DNA of 64,000 bases, taken from positions 2,259,665-2,323,664 of the forward strand of contig NZ_CP058952.1 in assembly GCF_013423785.1 (NCBI RefSeq), read 5' to 3'. A program made the position numbers and the translations under genes. The notes under the pieces are model-generated. The model was not told the DNA's origin and ran no database searches. It was given only the letters and a program-made list of their open reading frames with translations. This DNA comes from Chitinibacter fontanus. Lineage in GTDB: Bacteria; Pseudomonadota; Gammaproteobacteria; Burkholderiales; Chitinibacteraceae. Every line of letters starts with the position of its first letter. The stretch's first letter is position 1. Positions 43,053 to 51,855 of the stretch are shown piece after piece.

Positions 43053-44822
43053 GCCTAGTGTATGCAGGTCATTGGGTTTTTGCTGGCGACGTTCGATAAA
43101 TAGCGCGTTGCCATTTTCGCGTTTAGCCATACTTTTCGCCGTACTGGCGATACTGGCGACTTCATGGTGGGATTCATACCATTTGGCAATGATTTGCGCT
43201 GCGCCCAATGATAGCGAAACCAGCGGGTGACGTTGCAATTCGCCTTGCCGGTTGGGCGCCAGATAACTGCCCGCTGCGATATCGTCGGGGTTGAAAAAAT
43301 GGCGAATCTCTTGCTGAAATTCTGCCAGCAATTGTTCGCAGCGCTGCTGCCAGTCACTACTACGCAGGACTAAAATAAAATCATCGCCGCCAACATGTCC
43401 AACAAAATCGCACGCCGGGTCGAAGTGATTTTGCAGTAATTGCCCTAAGCATTTCAGTAGCTCATCCCCACGGGCATAGCCATAAATATCATTGTACGGT
43501 TTGAAATAATCTAAATCAGCGTACACGACGGTAAAGTCTTCCTGTTCTGCCAATAGCTGACTCATCGCCTCTTGTATCGGCACATTACCAGGCAAGCCGG
43601 TGAGTGGGTTCGCATGACGTGCAGCGTTGAGCTGTAACTCGGTCATGGTGCGGATAAACTCCCGCCCGGTGCCAATACCCAGATAGCAACCTTGTTCGGT
43701 AATAATGAAGCCATCGTCGAGCTGTCGCCGCTCACACGCCGTCATCAAGCGTGCCAGCTCGGTCAGACTGATGGATTGTTCGACGATCAGTGGCTCCTGA
43801 TCCATGTGAAGCGCGCAGCTACGCGCACCATATAGCTCACGGCTAAATGGACGAGCCAGTAATTCAAGCATGGCATTGCGTTTAATCAGACCTATCGGCC
43901 GTTCATTATCTACCACGGGGATGGCGTTAAGGTCGGGCTGCGCATTAAAGCGTTGCCATACATCGTCGTGGGAATCATTGGGCGACAGCGGGCGTACTTC
44001 TTGCAGCAAAGACATCGCAGTTGCGTGCAGTGGTTGCGCATTGTAACTGCGCTCCAGTGGTGGAATATCAAGCTGGGTCGCCGGTTGACGCGCGGGGCGT
44101 CCAAGCAGATAGCCTTGGGCATATTGAATGCCAATACGGCGCACAGTATCGAGCTCGGCGGTATTTTCAATGCCTTCGGCAATCACTCGCGTGTGCGTAT
44201 TGAGCGCAATTTGTTGAATTGAGCGCACAAACTGGCGCTTTTGCGCATCCAAATGAATGCCATTGATAAAGTATTTATCAATTTTGACAAAATCAGGGCG
44301 TAACTCGGACCACAAACGCAGCCCGGAAAAACCCTCGCCCAAATCATCCAGTGCAATTTTAAAGCCCATCAGACGGTAATGCCGAATCGCATCGGCCAGT
44401 AGCCCGTAATCGGTAATGGCTTGTGTTTCGGTCAGCTCGATTACAATGCGCTGCGGCGTAAGCCCGACGGATTTGAGGTATTCCAAGGTCGCCCCCGGCC
44501 GAAAGCTGGGCTGGGTAAAGCTCGTCGGGCAAACATTCAAAAACAAATGCCCGGGCAGCCCACTGTTGGCAAAGGCCTGAATAATGATCTTGCGGCAGGC
44601 GATATCGAGCTCAGCCAATAAGCCACAGCGCTCTGCCGCTTGAAATAGTTGTAATGGTGCATGCAGCGGGTGATCTGCCGGGCCACGAATCAAGCCTTCG
44701 AAGCCGTAGGGCTGGCCTTCTTTCAGCGCAGCGATCGGCTGAAATAAGGGGCTCAGTTTCGACTCCTGAATGATATTTAGCACTTGGGGATACAATTGCT
44801 CGATATGACTTGAGGGTGGCAT
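43014..44822 (-). CDS. EAL-CBS-GGDEF c-di-GMP enzyme
   Basis: A 602-residue cytoplasmic protein. The EAL domain (about 15-250) has EGLIRG at the metal-binding site (Glu42; EGL variant of EAL), VIELTET, DDLGEGFSG, KIDKYFING and VIAEGIEN, so phosphodiesterase activity is plausible. A pair of CBS domains (about 268-390) is a likely nucleotide sensor. A C-terminal GGDEF domain (about 420-575) has an intact GGDDF (478-482). With both catalytic sites apparently usable, the net direction cannot be read from the sequence. Its last codons lie inside a 49-nt repeat. Confidence 0.92.
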   Translation of the reverse strand: MPPSSHIEQLYPQVLNIIQESKLSPLFQPIAALKEGQPYGFEGLIRGPADHPLHAPLQLFQAAERCGLLAELDIACRKIIIQAFANSGLPGHLFLNVCPTSFTQPSFRPGATLEYLKSVGLTPQRIVIELTETQAITDYGLLADAIRHYRLMGFKIALDDLGEGFSGLRLWSELRPDFVKIDKYFINGIHLDAQKRQFVRSIQQIALNTHTRVIAEGIENTAELDTVRRIGIQYAQGYLLGRPARQPATQLDIPPLERSYNAQPLHATAMSLLQEVRPLSPNDSHDDVWQRFNAQPDLNAIPVVDNERPIGLIKRNAMLELLARPFSRELYGARSCALHMDQEPLIVEQSISLTELARLMTACERRQLDDGFIITEQGCYLGIGTGREFIRTMTELQLNAARHANPLTGLPGNVPIQEAMSQLLAEQEDFTVVYADLDYFKPYNDIYGYARGDELLKCLGQLLQNHFDPACDFVGHVGGDDFILVLRSSDWQQRCEQLLAEFQQEIRHFFNPDDIAAGSYLAPNRQGELQRHPLVSLSLGAAQIIAKWYESHHEVASIASTAKSMAKRENGNALFIERRQQKPNDLHTLGRYNAKEQNQISL

Positions 44823-44979
44823 GCCAAAGTTTCGGTGTGGCGATAAGTACTGTAAGGTAACAGTGTAAGATTACGTTTTTGTTACTGCGAGTGCTTGGAT
44901 AAGTAATTAATTTTGCCTTGAATGGTCAACGACTCTGTTTCTAAAGGAAATTTTAGTTATTTGCAGGGGGGGTAAAGTT

Positions 44980-45009
44980 AAAAAACGGCAGTCGATCAGG
45001 CTGCCGTTT
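44980..45009 (-). terminator. Intrinsic terminator downstream of nadE
   Basis: AAACGGCAG, 9-nt loop, CTGCCGTTT on the minus strand followed by T run. Located 17 nt after the nadE stop. Confidence 0.85.
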
Positions 45010-45026
45010 GTAACAAAACACCAAGA

Positions 45027-46646
45027 TTAAAGCGTAAAACGCTGCGTAATCGGCATGCGCCAGTCTTTACCAAATGAGCGCTCGGTAATGCGCGGGCCCA
45101 CCGGTGCTTGGCGACGTTTGTATTCGTTGATTTTCAGTAGCCGCACCACTTTATTCACATCGGCCTCGGCGTAGCCACGCGCGATGATGTCGGCGATGCT
45201 GAGGTTTTCTTCCACATAGGCCGCCAAAATCGCGTCGAGTATCTCGTATTCAGGCAGACTGTCTTGGTCTTTCTGATCGGGGCGCAGCTCGGCCGACGGT
45301 GGGCGGGTAATGATGCGCTCAGGGATTGGCGCAGGCTGGCCGTTGGCAATGGCTTGTTCGTTGCGCCAGTTCGACAGGCGATAGACCATGGTTTTGGCCA
45401 CGTCTTTCAGCACCGCAAAGCCGCCCGCCATATCGCCGTATAGCGTCGCGTAGCCCGTCGTCATTTCCGACTTATTACCTGTCGTCAAAACCAATTTTCC
45501 GGTCTTATTGGATAAGGACATCAAGAGCATACCCCGGATACGGCTTTGCAGATTTTCTTCGGTGGTATCCATTTCACGACCCGCGAATTCATCAGCTAGG
45601 CCGGCCATCATGCTTTCATACATCGGCCAAATTTCGATTTCGGAATATTTGCAGCCCAAAATGTCGATCATTGCGCGCGAATCGGTCACCGAAATATCGG
45701 CGGTGTAGCGCGAGGGCATCATCACCGCGTGGCAACGCTCGGCGCCGAGCGCATCCACGGCAATCGCCAAAGTCAGCGCCGAATCAATCCCGCCGGATAG
45801 GCCAAGTAATATGCCGGGGAAGCGGTTTTTGCCGATGTAGTCTTTCACGCCTTGCACCAGCGCGCCGTAAATGCTTTCTACTATTGGGGTATCGGCTGCA
45901 ACGTCAGATCGGGCAATGTCTCCGTCGATATACTCACAGTAGGCGATTTGGTTTTGGTAGGCGGGCACTTGCAGCACCAACTCGCCAGATTTGTTTAAGG
46001 CAAACGAATGGCCATCAAACACCAGCTCGTCTTGCCCGCCAACCAAGTTGCAATACACCAGTGGAATGCCATTTTCTTCAACGCGCTGGCGTGCCACCTC
46101 GCGGCGCGTTTCCTGTTTGGCTTGATGGAACGGCGAGGCGTTCAGTACCAGTAACAGCTCTGCGCCTTCATCGCGTGCGGCGGCGGCTGGCTCGGTGTCC
46201 CAGATGTCTTCACAAATCGCGATGCCGATTTGCACGCCATCTTGCTCAAACACCAGTGGCGCAAAGCCCGGTGTAAAGTAGCGAACTTCGTCGAACACCG
46301 CATTATTGGGCAGTAGTAATTTATCGTAGCGTCCCAGCAGATTACCGTCGCAGATCACACTGGCTGAGTTGAATACTTCATCGCCCGCCACGCCGCTCGG
46401 GTGGCCGACGATCAAGGTAATGCCGTCTACTTCATCGATGAAGCGGCCGATCGCCTGTTTGCACTGCTGCAAAAACGCTGGGCGCAGCAGTAAATCTTCG
46501 GGTGGGTAGCCGGTTAGCGCCAGCTCTGGGGTCAGCAAAATATCGGCCCCAGCGGCATGTGCTTCGCGGGCGGCAGCCAAAATCAGCTCGGTATTACCGG
46601 CAAGGTCACCAACAATCGGGTTGATCTGGGCGAGGGCGATTTTCAT
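45027..46646 (-). CDS. nadE: Glutamine-dependent NAD+ synthetase
   Basis: Final step of NAD biosynthesis: amidates deamido-NAD with ATP, using ammonia released from glutamine. The 539 residues contain an N-terminal nitrilase-type amidase domain with the Glu-Lys-Cys triad (LLTPELALTGYPPEDLL, YDKLLLPN, AICEDIWD) and a C-terminal synthetase domain with the P-loop GLSGGIDSALTLAIA and STGNKSEM-like LTTGNKSEMTTGY. Divergent from the protein kinase; its own terminator follows. Frames on the opposite strand over this gene are shadows. Confidence 0.97.
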   Translation of the reverse strand: MKIALAQINPIVGDLAGNTELILAAAREAHAAGADILLTPELALTGYPPEDLLLRPAFLQQCKQAIGRFIDEVDGITLIVGHPSGVAGDEVFNSASVICDGNLLGRYDKLLLPNNAVFDEVRYFTPGFAPLVFEQDGVQIGIAICEDIWDTEPAAAARDEGAELLLVLNASPFHQAKQETRREVARQRVEENGIPLVYCNLVGGQDELVFDGHSFALNKSGELVLQVPAYQNQIAYCEYIDGDIARSDVAADTPIVESIYGALVQGVKDYIGKNRFPGILLGLSGGIDSALTLAIAVDALGAERCHAVMMPSRYTADISVTDSRAMIDILGCKYSEIEIWPMYESMMAGLADEFAGREMDTTEENLQSRIRGMLLMSLSNKTGKLVLTTGNKSEMTTGYATLYGDMAGGFAVLKDVAKTMVYRLSNWRNEQAIANGQPAPIPERIITRPPSAELRPDQKDQDSLPEYEILDAILAAYVEENLSIADIIARGYAEADVNKVVRLLKINEYKRRQAPVGPRITERSFGKDWRMPITQRFTL

Positions 46647-46856
46647 GGCTGCAATTCACACGAAGAGAAAAACACTATTTTACCCCAGAATCTAGCCTAG
46701 GCTGCGCCTGAGCGTATTTGCGCTCTGGTCGAGCCGCTTGGCTTGAATAATGCGCAAAAAGTCTGTGCGCAAGATCACGATAGAGGGATTGTTGCTGCGC
46801 GTTGCTTGGCTGGCGCGGTACAATGCAAAGCGATTGATTCACCGATACTTTTTGCC

Positions 46857-48470
46857 ATGAGCCAGCCAAAAATCGCGCATTACCAACTGCAATCCCGCCT
46901 AGGACAAGGCGCGATGGGCGTGGTGTTCCGTGCGCATGATGAGCGGCTGGAGCGCGATGTAGCGCTCAAACTGTTGCAAGTGAATCTGGCCGAAAACGAA
47001 GCGGCCGACTATGCCGCCCGACTATTGCAAGAAGCGCGCTCGGCTGCGCGGCTCAATCACCCCGGCATTATCACGGTATACGACTGTGGCGAATGGCGTG
47101 GCAAACCGTATTTGGCAATGGAGTTGGTGCAGGGTATTACGCTAAAAGACTGGCTGGAAAAGCGTGGTGCATTGTCGATCCGCCAAGTGATTAGTATTGC
47201 ACGCCAGATGTTTGCCGCACTTGGACACGCTCATCGGCATAAAGTGATTCACCGCGATATCAAGCCGGCTAATCTGATGCTCACCAAAGAAGGGCGGCTG
47301 AAAATCACCGATTTTGGTATTGCCCAGTTGCCCGCAAGCGATCTAACCCGTACCGGTACAGTACTGGGATCGCCTCGTTATATGTCGCCCGAACAATTGG
47401 CCGGTAAAAAGCTCGATGGCCGAGCTGATTTGTATTCGGCTGGTGTGGTGCTCTACCAATGCTTGACTGGTAAAGCGCCATTTGATGGCGAAACGACGAT
47501 GAATATCGTCTATCAGGTATTGCATTTCAATCCGCCCGCTCCGCATGAAGTACGCCCAGAAGTGCCGCGTGCGCTGTCTGATCTGGTGATGCGCTGTTTG
47601 GCCAAATCGGCCGATCAGCGCTATGCCAGCCTCGATGCCGCACTGGCCGCCTTGCTGGGCGGAGAAACCGACCCCCAGCGCCAATCGCGTGCGCCGGAAG
47701 ACCCGACGCAGGCCTTTGATACACAAAGTGGCGCAACGGCTGCGACGCCAAGCAGCAATTCACCGCTGTGGCCGTGGGTGGCGCAGACTGGGGTATTGCT
47801 GGCTTGGCTGGGCCGACATGGTTTACGAGCCGCTCGTTGTTTAGGTCGCTGGCTGTGGCGTGGCTTGCAAGTGCTCGCACGAGGGTTACAGCGCTGGACG
47901 CCGGTGATCTGGGCCAAGGCGCAATCGCTATATCAACAGCTCAGCCCGCGGGTGAATGCCGCAGCGACCCGAGGTTGGCTCCGTTTTCGCGCTTTGCCGC
48001 CGCGAGGGCAAATTGCTACGAGTATCGTGCTCAGTGCAGTTTTGGTCTGGGGTTTATGGCCGCGCAGCCCGGTGGCGGAAATTGAATTCGCGCAATCTGC
48101 GCCTTTGGCTGAACATGCGCCGCAATTAGGCGATGCACAATTGGCTGCAGAGCAACAGCAACGTAATCAATTGCTTGCCAAAATGGGGGATGCACAAGCG
48201 TATGCGCAGCCCCCCGAGTCGGAAGAGGGGCAAAGCAGTCCAGAATTGACTGCGCCACCATTACGACAAGTGAAAATGAGCCAAGCTGAGCAGCACCCCG
48301 AGCAGGTGACTACAACTGCCGCTGCGCACAGTGAGTCAGGCTTATTAGGTCAACTGCAGCAGGCAGGGCAACAGATGGGGCGCGATGTCCACGGTTTATT
48401 CAACTGCTTGAGTGGGCAGAGCGCTTGTCCAAACGCTGAAGCTAGCCAACAGCAACAGCGACGACCTTAA
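46857..48470 (+). CDS. Hanks-type Ser/Thr protein kinase, membrane-anchored
   Basis: A 537-residue protein with a complete N-terminal kinase domain (about 10-275): GQGAMGVVFRAHDE glycine loop, VALKLL (Lys38), HRDIKPANLML (Asp134), DFGIAQL (Asp152), GSPRYMSPEQ, and DLYSAGVVLYQCLTGKAPF. A long basic, Ala/Arg-rich linker leads to one helix (about 386-402, IATSIVLSAVLVWGLW). A Gln-rich periplasmic tail of about 130 residues has no PASTA or other known sensor domain. ATG 46857 is supported by the domain start, not by a ribosome site. No phosphatase gene lies nearby; substrates unknown. Convergent with mpl through a 49-nt repeat. Confidence 0.93.
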   Translation: MSQPKIAHYQLQSRLGQGAMGVVFRAHDERLERDVALKLLQVNLAENEAADYAARLLQEARSAARLNHPGIITVYDCGEWRGKPYLAMELVQGITLKDWLEKRGALSIRQVISIARQMFAALGHAHRHKVIHRDIKPANLMLTKEGRLKITDFGIAQLPASDLTRTGTVLGSPRYMSPEQLAGKKLDGRADLYSAGVVLYQCLTGKAPFDGETTMNIVYQVLHFNPPAPHEVRPEVPRALSDLVMRCLAKSADQRYASLDAALAALLGGETDPQRQSRAPEDPTQAFDTQSGATAATPSSNSPLWPWVAQTGVLLAWLGRHGLRAARCLGRWLWRGLQVLARGLQRWTPVIWAKAQSLYQQLSPRVNAAATRGWLRFRALPPRGQIATSIVLSAVLVWGLWPRSPVAEIEFAQSAPLAEHAPQLGDAQLAAEQQQRNQLLAKMGDAQAYAQPPESEEGQSSPELTAPPLRQVKMSQAEQHPEQVTTTAAAHSESGLLGQLQQAGQQMGRDVHGLFNCLSGQSACPNAEASQQQQRRP

Positions 48471-48499
48471 CGGTTATCGCTGTCGCAGATACTATGTGG

Positions 48500-48548
48500 C
48501 GGTATTGCTTTTAATGCATTTGATTATTTGGCTTTTGGGCTTATACAT
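48500..48548. repeat. 49-nt inverted repeat, copy 8
   Basis: CGGTATTGCTTTTAATG (48500-48516) against CTTTTGGGCTTATACAT (48532-48548). It shares GGTATTGCTTT and GGCTTATAC with copies 6 and 1, though its outer two pairs are lost. Its right end covers the mpl stop codon (48541-48543) and final two codons; it lies 30 nt past the kinase stop. No other terminator separates these convergent genes. Confidence 0.68.
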
Positions 48549-49923
48549 TGCCAAGTTGTGCTAATAGCTTGCCGTGAATGCCACCAAAACCACCGTTACT
48601 CATCACCAGAATTTGATCGCCAGCGTGCGCCTCGGCCACGATGGCGGCGATCAGCGCATCTAGCTCAGTAAAGCTCTGTGCCTTGCTACCCAGCGGCGCG
48701 AGCGCTTCGGCGGTATCCCAGCCTAAATTTGCGCCGTAGCAGAAGACGCGATCAGCGTCGCTGAGGCTCTCGGGTAACGCTGCTTTCATTGTGCCTAGCT
48801 TCATCGTATTTGAGCGCGGCTCCAGCACGGCTAAAATTCGCTGCTTGCCGACTTTGGCGCGTAGCCCTGCGATGGTGGTGGTAATCGCTGTTGGGTGATG
48901 GGCAAAATCATCGTACACGGTGATGTCGTTGACGATGCCTTTTACTTCCATCCGGCGTTTTACATTTTCAAAGCGACCCAGCGCCTCGATTGCCACGTGC
49001 GGCGTCACGCCCACGTGGCGGGCGGCGGCAATCGCGGCCAGTGCGTTATGGGCATTGTGCTCGCCCATCAGGTTCCAAACCAGACGACCTTGTTGCTCGC
49101 CATTAAATAGCACGTCAAAACCATCGGAATAGATTTCGCCTAACGCCCAGCCGTTGTTGCTGGCGGAGTTAGCAAACTGTTCGACTTCGGACCAGCAACC
49201 GCGTTCGAGCACGCGCTGCAGGCTGTCTTCTTTGCCGTTGACGATCACGCGGCCTTGGCCGGGGATGGTGCGTACCAAGTGGTGAAACTGCGTTTCGATA
49301 GCCGAGAGATCGGCAAAAATGTCGGCGTGATCGAATTCCAGATTGTTCAAAATCGCCGTGCGTGGACGGTAATGGACAAATTTGCTCCGTTTGTCGAAAA
49401 ATGCGGTGTCGTATTCGTCAGCTTCAATCACAAAAAAAGGCGAGGTGCTGGCCGCATCTTGCCGTGGCGTACCCGGTGCGCGCGCCGAAACACCGAAGTT
49501 TTCTGGAATGCCGCCCACCAGAAAGCCGGGCGCTAAACCCGCGTCTTCCAAGATCCATGCCAGCATCGAGGTGGTGGTGGTTTTGCCGTGCGTGCCAGCG
49601 ACAGCCAATACCCATTTATCACGCAGTAGATGTTCCCCTAGCCATTGCGGCCCCGAGGTATAGGGTAGCCCGGCGTTTAAAATCGCTTCCATCAGCGGCA
49701 TACCCCGCTTGACGACATTGCCGATGACAAATAGGTCGGGTTTGAGTTCGAGTTGCTCGGCGCCAAAACCTTCGATTAATTCGATGCCCAAACTTTCTAA
49801 TTGGGTCGACATCGGCGGATACACATTCGCATCGCAACCAGTGACTTTGTGGCCCGCCTCGCGCGCCAGCGCGGCAATGCCGCCCATGAAGGTGCCACAA
49901 ATACCCAAAATGTGAATATGCAT
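48541..49923 (-). CDS. mpl: Murein peptide ligase Mpl
   Basis: UDP-N-acetylmuramate:L-alanyl-gamma-D-glutamyl-meso-diaminopimelate ligase, which reattaches recycled tripeptide to UDP-MurNAc. Cytoplasmic, 460 residues, Mur-ligase family: N-terminal MHIHILGICGTFMGGIAALA, ATP-binding GTHGKTTTTSMLAW, YDDFAHHPTAI, and the C-terminal VMSNGGFGGIHGKLL. ATG 49923 puts HIHILGICG at the very N-terminus, as in other Mpl proteins; the longer frame upstream is not conserved. Its last codons are part of a 49-nt repeat. Confidence 0.95.
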   Translation of the reverse strand: MHIHILGICGTFMGGIAALAREAGHKVTGCDANVYPPMSTQLESLGIELIEGFGAEQLELKPDLFVIGNVVKRGMPLMEAILNAGLPYTSGPQWLGEHLLRDKWVLAVAGTHGKTTTTSMLAWILEDAGLAPGFLVGGIPENFGVSARAPGTPRQDAASTSPFFVIEADEYDTAFFDKRSKFVHYRPRTAILNNLEFDHADIFADLSAIETQFHHLVRTIPGQGRVIVNGKEDSLQRVLERGCWSEVEQFANSASNNGWALGEIYSDGFDVLFNGEQQGRLVWNLMGEHNAHNALAAIAAARHVGVTPHVAIEALGRFENVKRRMEVKGIVNDITVYDDFAHHPTAITTTIAGLRAKVGKQRILAVLEPRSNTMKLGTMKAALPESLSDADRVFCYGANLGWDTAEALAPLGSKAQSFTELDALIAAIVAEAHAGDQILVMSNGGFGGIHGKLLAQLGNV

Positions 49924-50086
49924 AATCGATCGATCCTGGTTGCTGAGTGCGAGCCCATCTTGGCGCAATCAGCAATATTGATTTTGAATAAAAAGGTGCA
50001 TCATTGTAGCGAACTTGCTTGGCGTAGTCTGCGCCAACACTTACAATCGATTTTCTTGTATTAGCTTTTGCTTAGGTAGCTTTCAG

Positions 50087-51058
50087 ATGTCTTCAGCAAC
50101 ACCGGTCAATCCGGTTGAAATTGCCCGTATCGCGCTCAAACGCTTATCCGAACGTGGATTACCGCCAACTCCCGAGAATTACGCGCAATTTTATAACGCG
50201 ATTGTCACCATCAAAGCACCGGAAAGCAAAACCGCGACAGAAATGCAGCTGGCCTGGCAGGTGCTGTATAAACTTGACGACGCGGCCCACGATATGGGCG
50301 AAGTGACCGAGGGGTTGCTGAGCAATTTATCGGGTTCCACTGCGGTGATGCAAGACAGCCTTGGCAGTTTGCAAGCCGTGCGTGAGGCCCACGCCAGCCA
50401 ATCGGTACCACCCGAAGAAACCCATGCGACGCTGGAAGATTTATTGAATGTGGTGATTAGTACCACGCACAATGTTCATTCGACTGTAACCACCTCGCAC
50501 TCTGATCTGCAGACTATCCGTGATTCGATTCGCCATATTGAAGAAGACCTCGCGTTTAACCGCAAAGTGCTTGAGCAAGATGCACTGACCGGTGCACTGA
50601 ACCGCCAAGGGCTAGATCATTTGTTGATGCGCGAAGTTAAACGGGCGCAGCGCAATGATGCGCGCCTGACTGCGGTGATTATTGATTTGGATGAATTTAA
50701 AGCGATTAATGACCGTTTTACCCATCTGGTGGGCGATCAGGTTTTGGTGCACATGGCCAATTTGACCAAGGCGGTGCTGCGCGAATCAGATATTTTAGTG
50801 CGTTACGGCGGGGAAGAATTCCTGATTTTGCTGGTCGATACCGATAGCAAAGGTGCAGCTTACGTGATTGACCGCTTGCGCCTAGTGACTGGCCGCACGC
50901 CGTATATGCACCATGCGCAACGGATTGAAGTGCGCTTCTCTGCGGGGATTGCTCAACTACGTAACGATGAAAATGGCCGTGCCATGGTGCTACGCGCCGA
51001 TGAAGCGCTGTACCGTGCAAAAAACAGTGGCCGGGGTAAAACCGAAATGGCCGATTGA
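50087..51058 (+). CDS. GGDEF diguanylate cyclase
   Basis: A 323-residue cytoplasmic protein. The N-terminal ~140 residues (EIARIALKRLSERGLPPTP, NYAQFYNAI) are helical, a domain seen in other betaproteobacterial cyclases, without a clear name. The GGDEF domain (about 160-320) has DALTGALNRQGLD, IDLDEFKAIND, and GGEEF at 241-245, so it should make cyclic di-GMP from two GTP. An RxxD-type inhibitory site is not obvious. ATG 50087; no strong ribosome site. Confidence 0.93.
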   Translation: MSSATPVNPVEIARIALKRLSERGLPPTPENYAQFYNAIVTIKAPESKTATEMQLAWQVLYKLDDAAHDMGEVTEGLLSNLSGSTAVMQDSLGSLQAVREAHASQSVPPEETHATLEDLLNVVISTTHNVHSTVTTSHSDLQTIRDSIRHIEEDLAFNRKVLEQDALTGALNRQGLDHLLMREVKRAQRNDARLTAVIIDLDEFKAINDRFTHLVGDQVLVHMANLTKAVLRESDILVRYGGEEFLILLVDTDSKGAAYVIDRLRLVTGRTPYMHHAQRIEVRFSAGIAQLRNDENGRAMVLRADEALYRAKNSGRGKTEMAD

Positions 51059-51080
51059 GCGCGGTCAATCGTCGCAAGTC

Positions 51081-51107
51081 AAACCCAGCCAAAGTGCTGG
51101 GTTTTTT
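51081..51107. terminator. Intrinsic terminator between GGDEF and LysE genes
   Basis: AAACCCAGC, 6-nt loop, GCTGGGTTT followed by T3 more; palindromic enough to serve both convergent genes. Confidence 0.85.
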
Positions 51108-51115
51108 CATGTGGA

Positions 51116-51754
51116 TCAGTTGAGCAAGGCCAGATAGCCATTGCGGATGACGATAAAGGCAAAATAGATATACAGCAGCGCCGAGACAATATGGCAGCCC
51201 TGTTTAAAACGTGTGCCCATCGTTTGGCCACCGTGATGTGCGCCCAATGCGATAAACAATGTCCACGCCACGCCGCCAGCGAAAAAACCGATCAGGAAAT
51301 CAACTGTGCTGAGCCAACTGCCATCGGTGGCTTGTGCAATCAGTGTGCCGCCAACGGCAGCAAACCACAAAATCGAAGTTGGCGAGGCCATTGCCAGCGT
51401 TAAGCCGCGACCAAATAAATGCCGGCGGCTGGGGAGCGCGGGGTGAGTGGTTTCGGTTTGGGTCGCATCACGCAGCGCTTCGCGCGCCATTTTGAACGCC
51501 AGCCACAGCAATAGTGAGCCGCCACCGAGCCAGGTTAGCCATTGTACCCAGACAAACTGCAGCAAAAAGCTCATGCCAGCAATCGCGAGCAGCGCGTAAA
51601 ACAAATCGCCAAAACATGAGCCAAGGCCCATCCACAAACCCGCTTTGCGGCCATATTTGAGTGTTACGTCAATAATTGCCACATTCACAATGCCAATATC
51701 AAGGCATAGTGAAATTGACAATAAAAAACCAGTCAGCATTGTATCCATCTGCAT
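51116..51754 (-). CDS. LysE-family amino acid exporter
   Basis: A 212-residue inner membrane protein with six predicted helices and the LysE/RhtB-like layout: an N-terminal helix LTGFLLSISLCLDIGIVNVA, GLGSCFGDLFYALLAIAG, and a long middle loop. LysE proteins export basic or other amino acids. The substrate is not shown by the sequence. ATG 51754 or 51748 are both possible. Lies downstream of the trk operon on the minus strand, separated by a 49-nt repeat. Confidence 0.9.
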   Translation of the reverse strand: MQMDTMLTGFLLSISLCLDIGIVNVAIIDVTLKYGRKAGLWMGLGSCFGDLFYALLAIAGMSFLLQFVWVQWLTWLGGGSLLLWLAFKMAREALRDATQTETTHPALPSRRHLFGRGLTLAMASPTSILWFAAVGGTLIAQATDGSWLSTVDFLIGFFAGGVAWTLFIALGAHHGGQTMGTRFKQGCHIVSALLYIYFAFIVIRNGYLALLN

Positions 51755-51806
51755 AGCTTACAGATTTTGGCGGACTGGCCATATTAGGGATTTGGCTAGT
51801 TATGAT

Positions 51807-51855
51807 GGGTATGTGGTCTTGGCTATTTATTAGTAATGGCTACAGATGTATACCC
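51807..51855. repeat. 49-nt inverted repeat, copy 9
   Basis: GGGTATGTGGTCTTGGC (51807-51823) against GCTACAGATGTATACCC (51839-51855). The right half shares GCTACAGA at the same offset as copy 1 and GATGTATACCC with copy 4. It directly abuts the trkH stop codon (51856-51858). Confidence 0.78.

Noticed and set aside
45326..46276. Long frame (316 codons) on the plus strand opposite nadE
   Set aside because: Arg/Ser-rich, lies wholly antisense to a certain gene, and follows from codon bias of nadE. Treated as a shadow.
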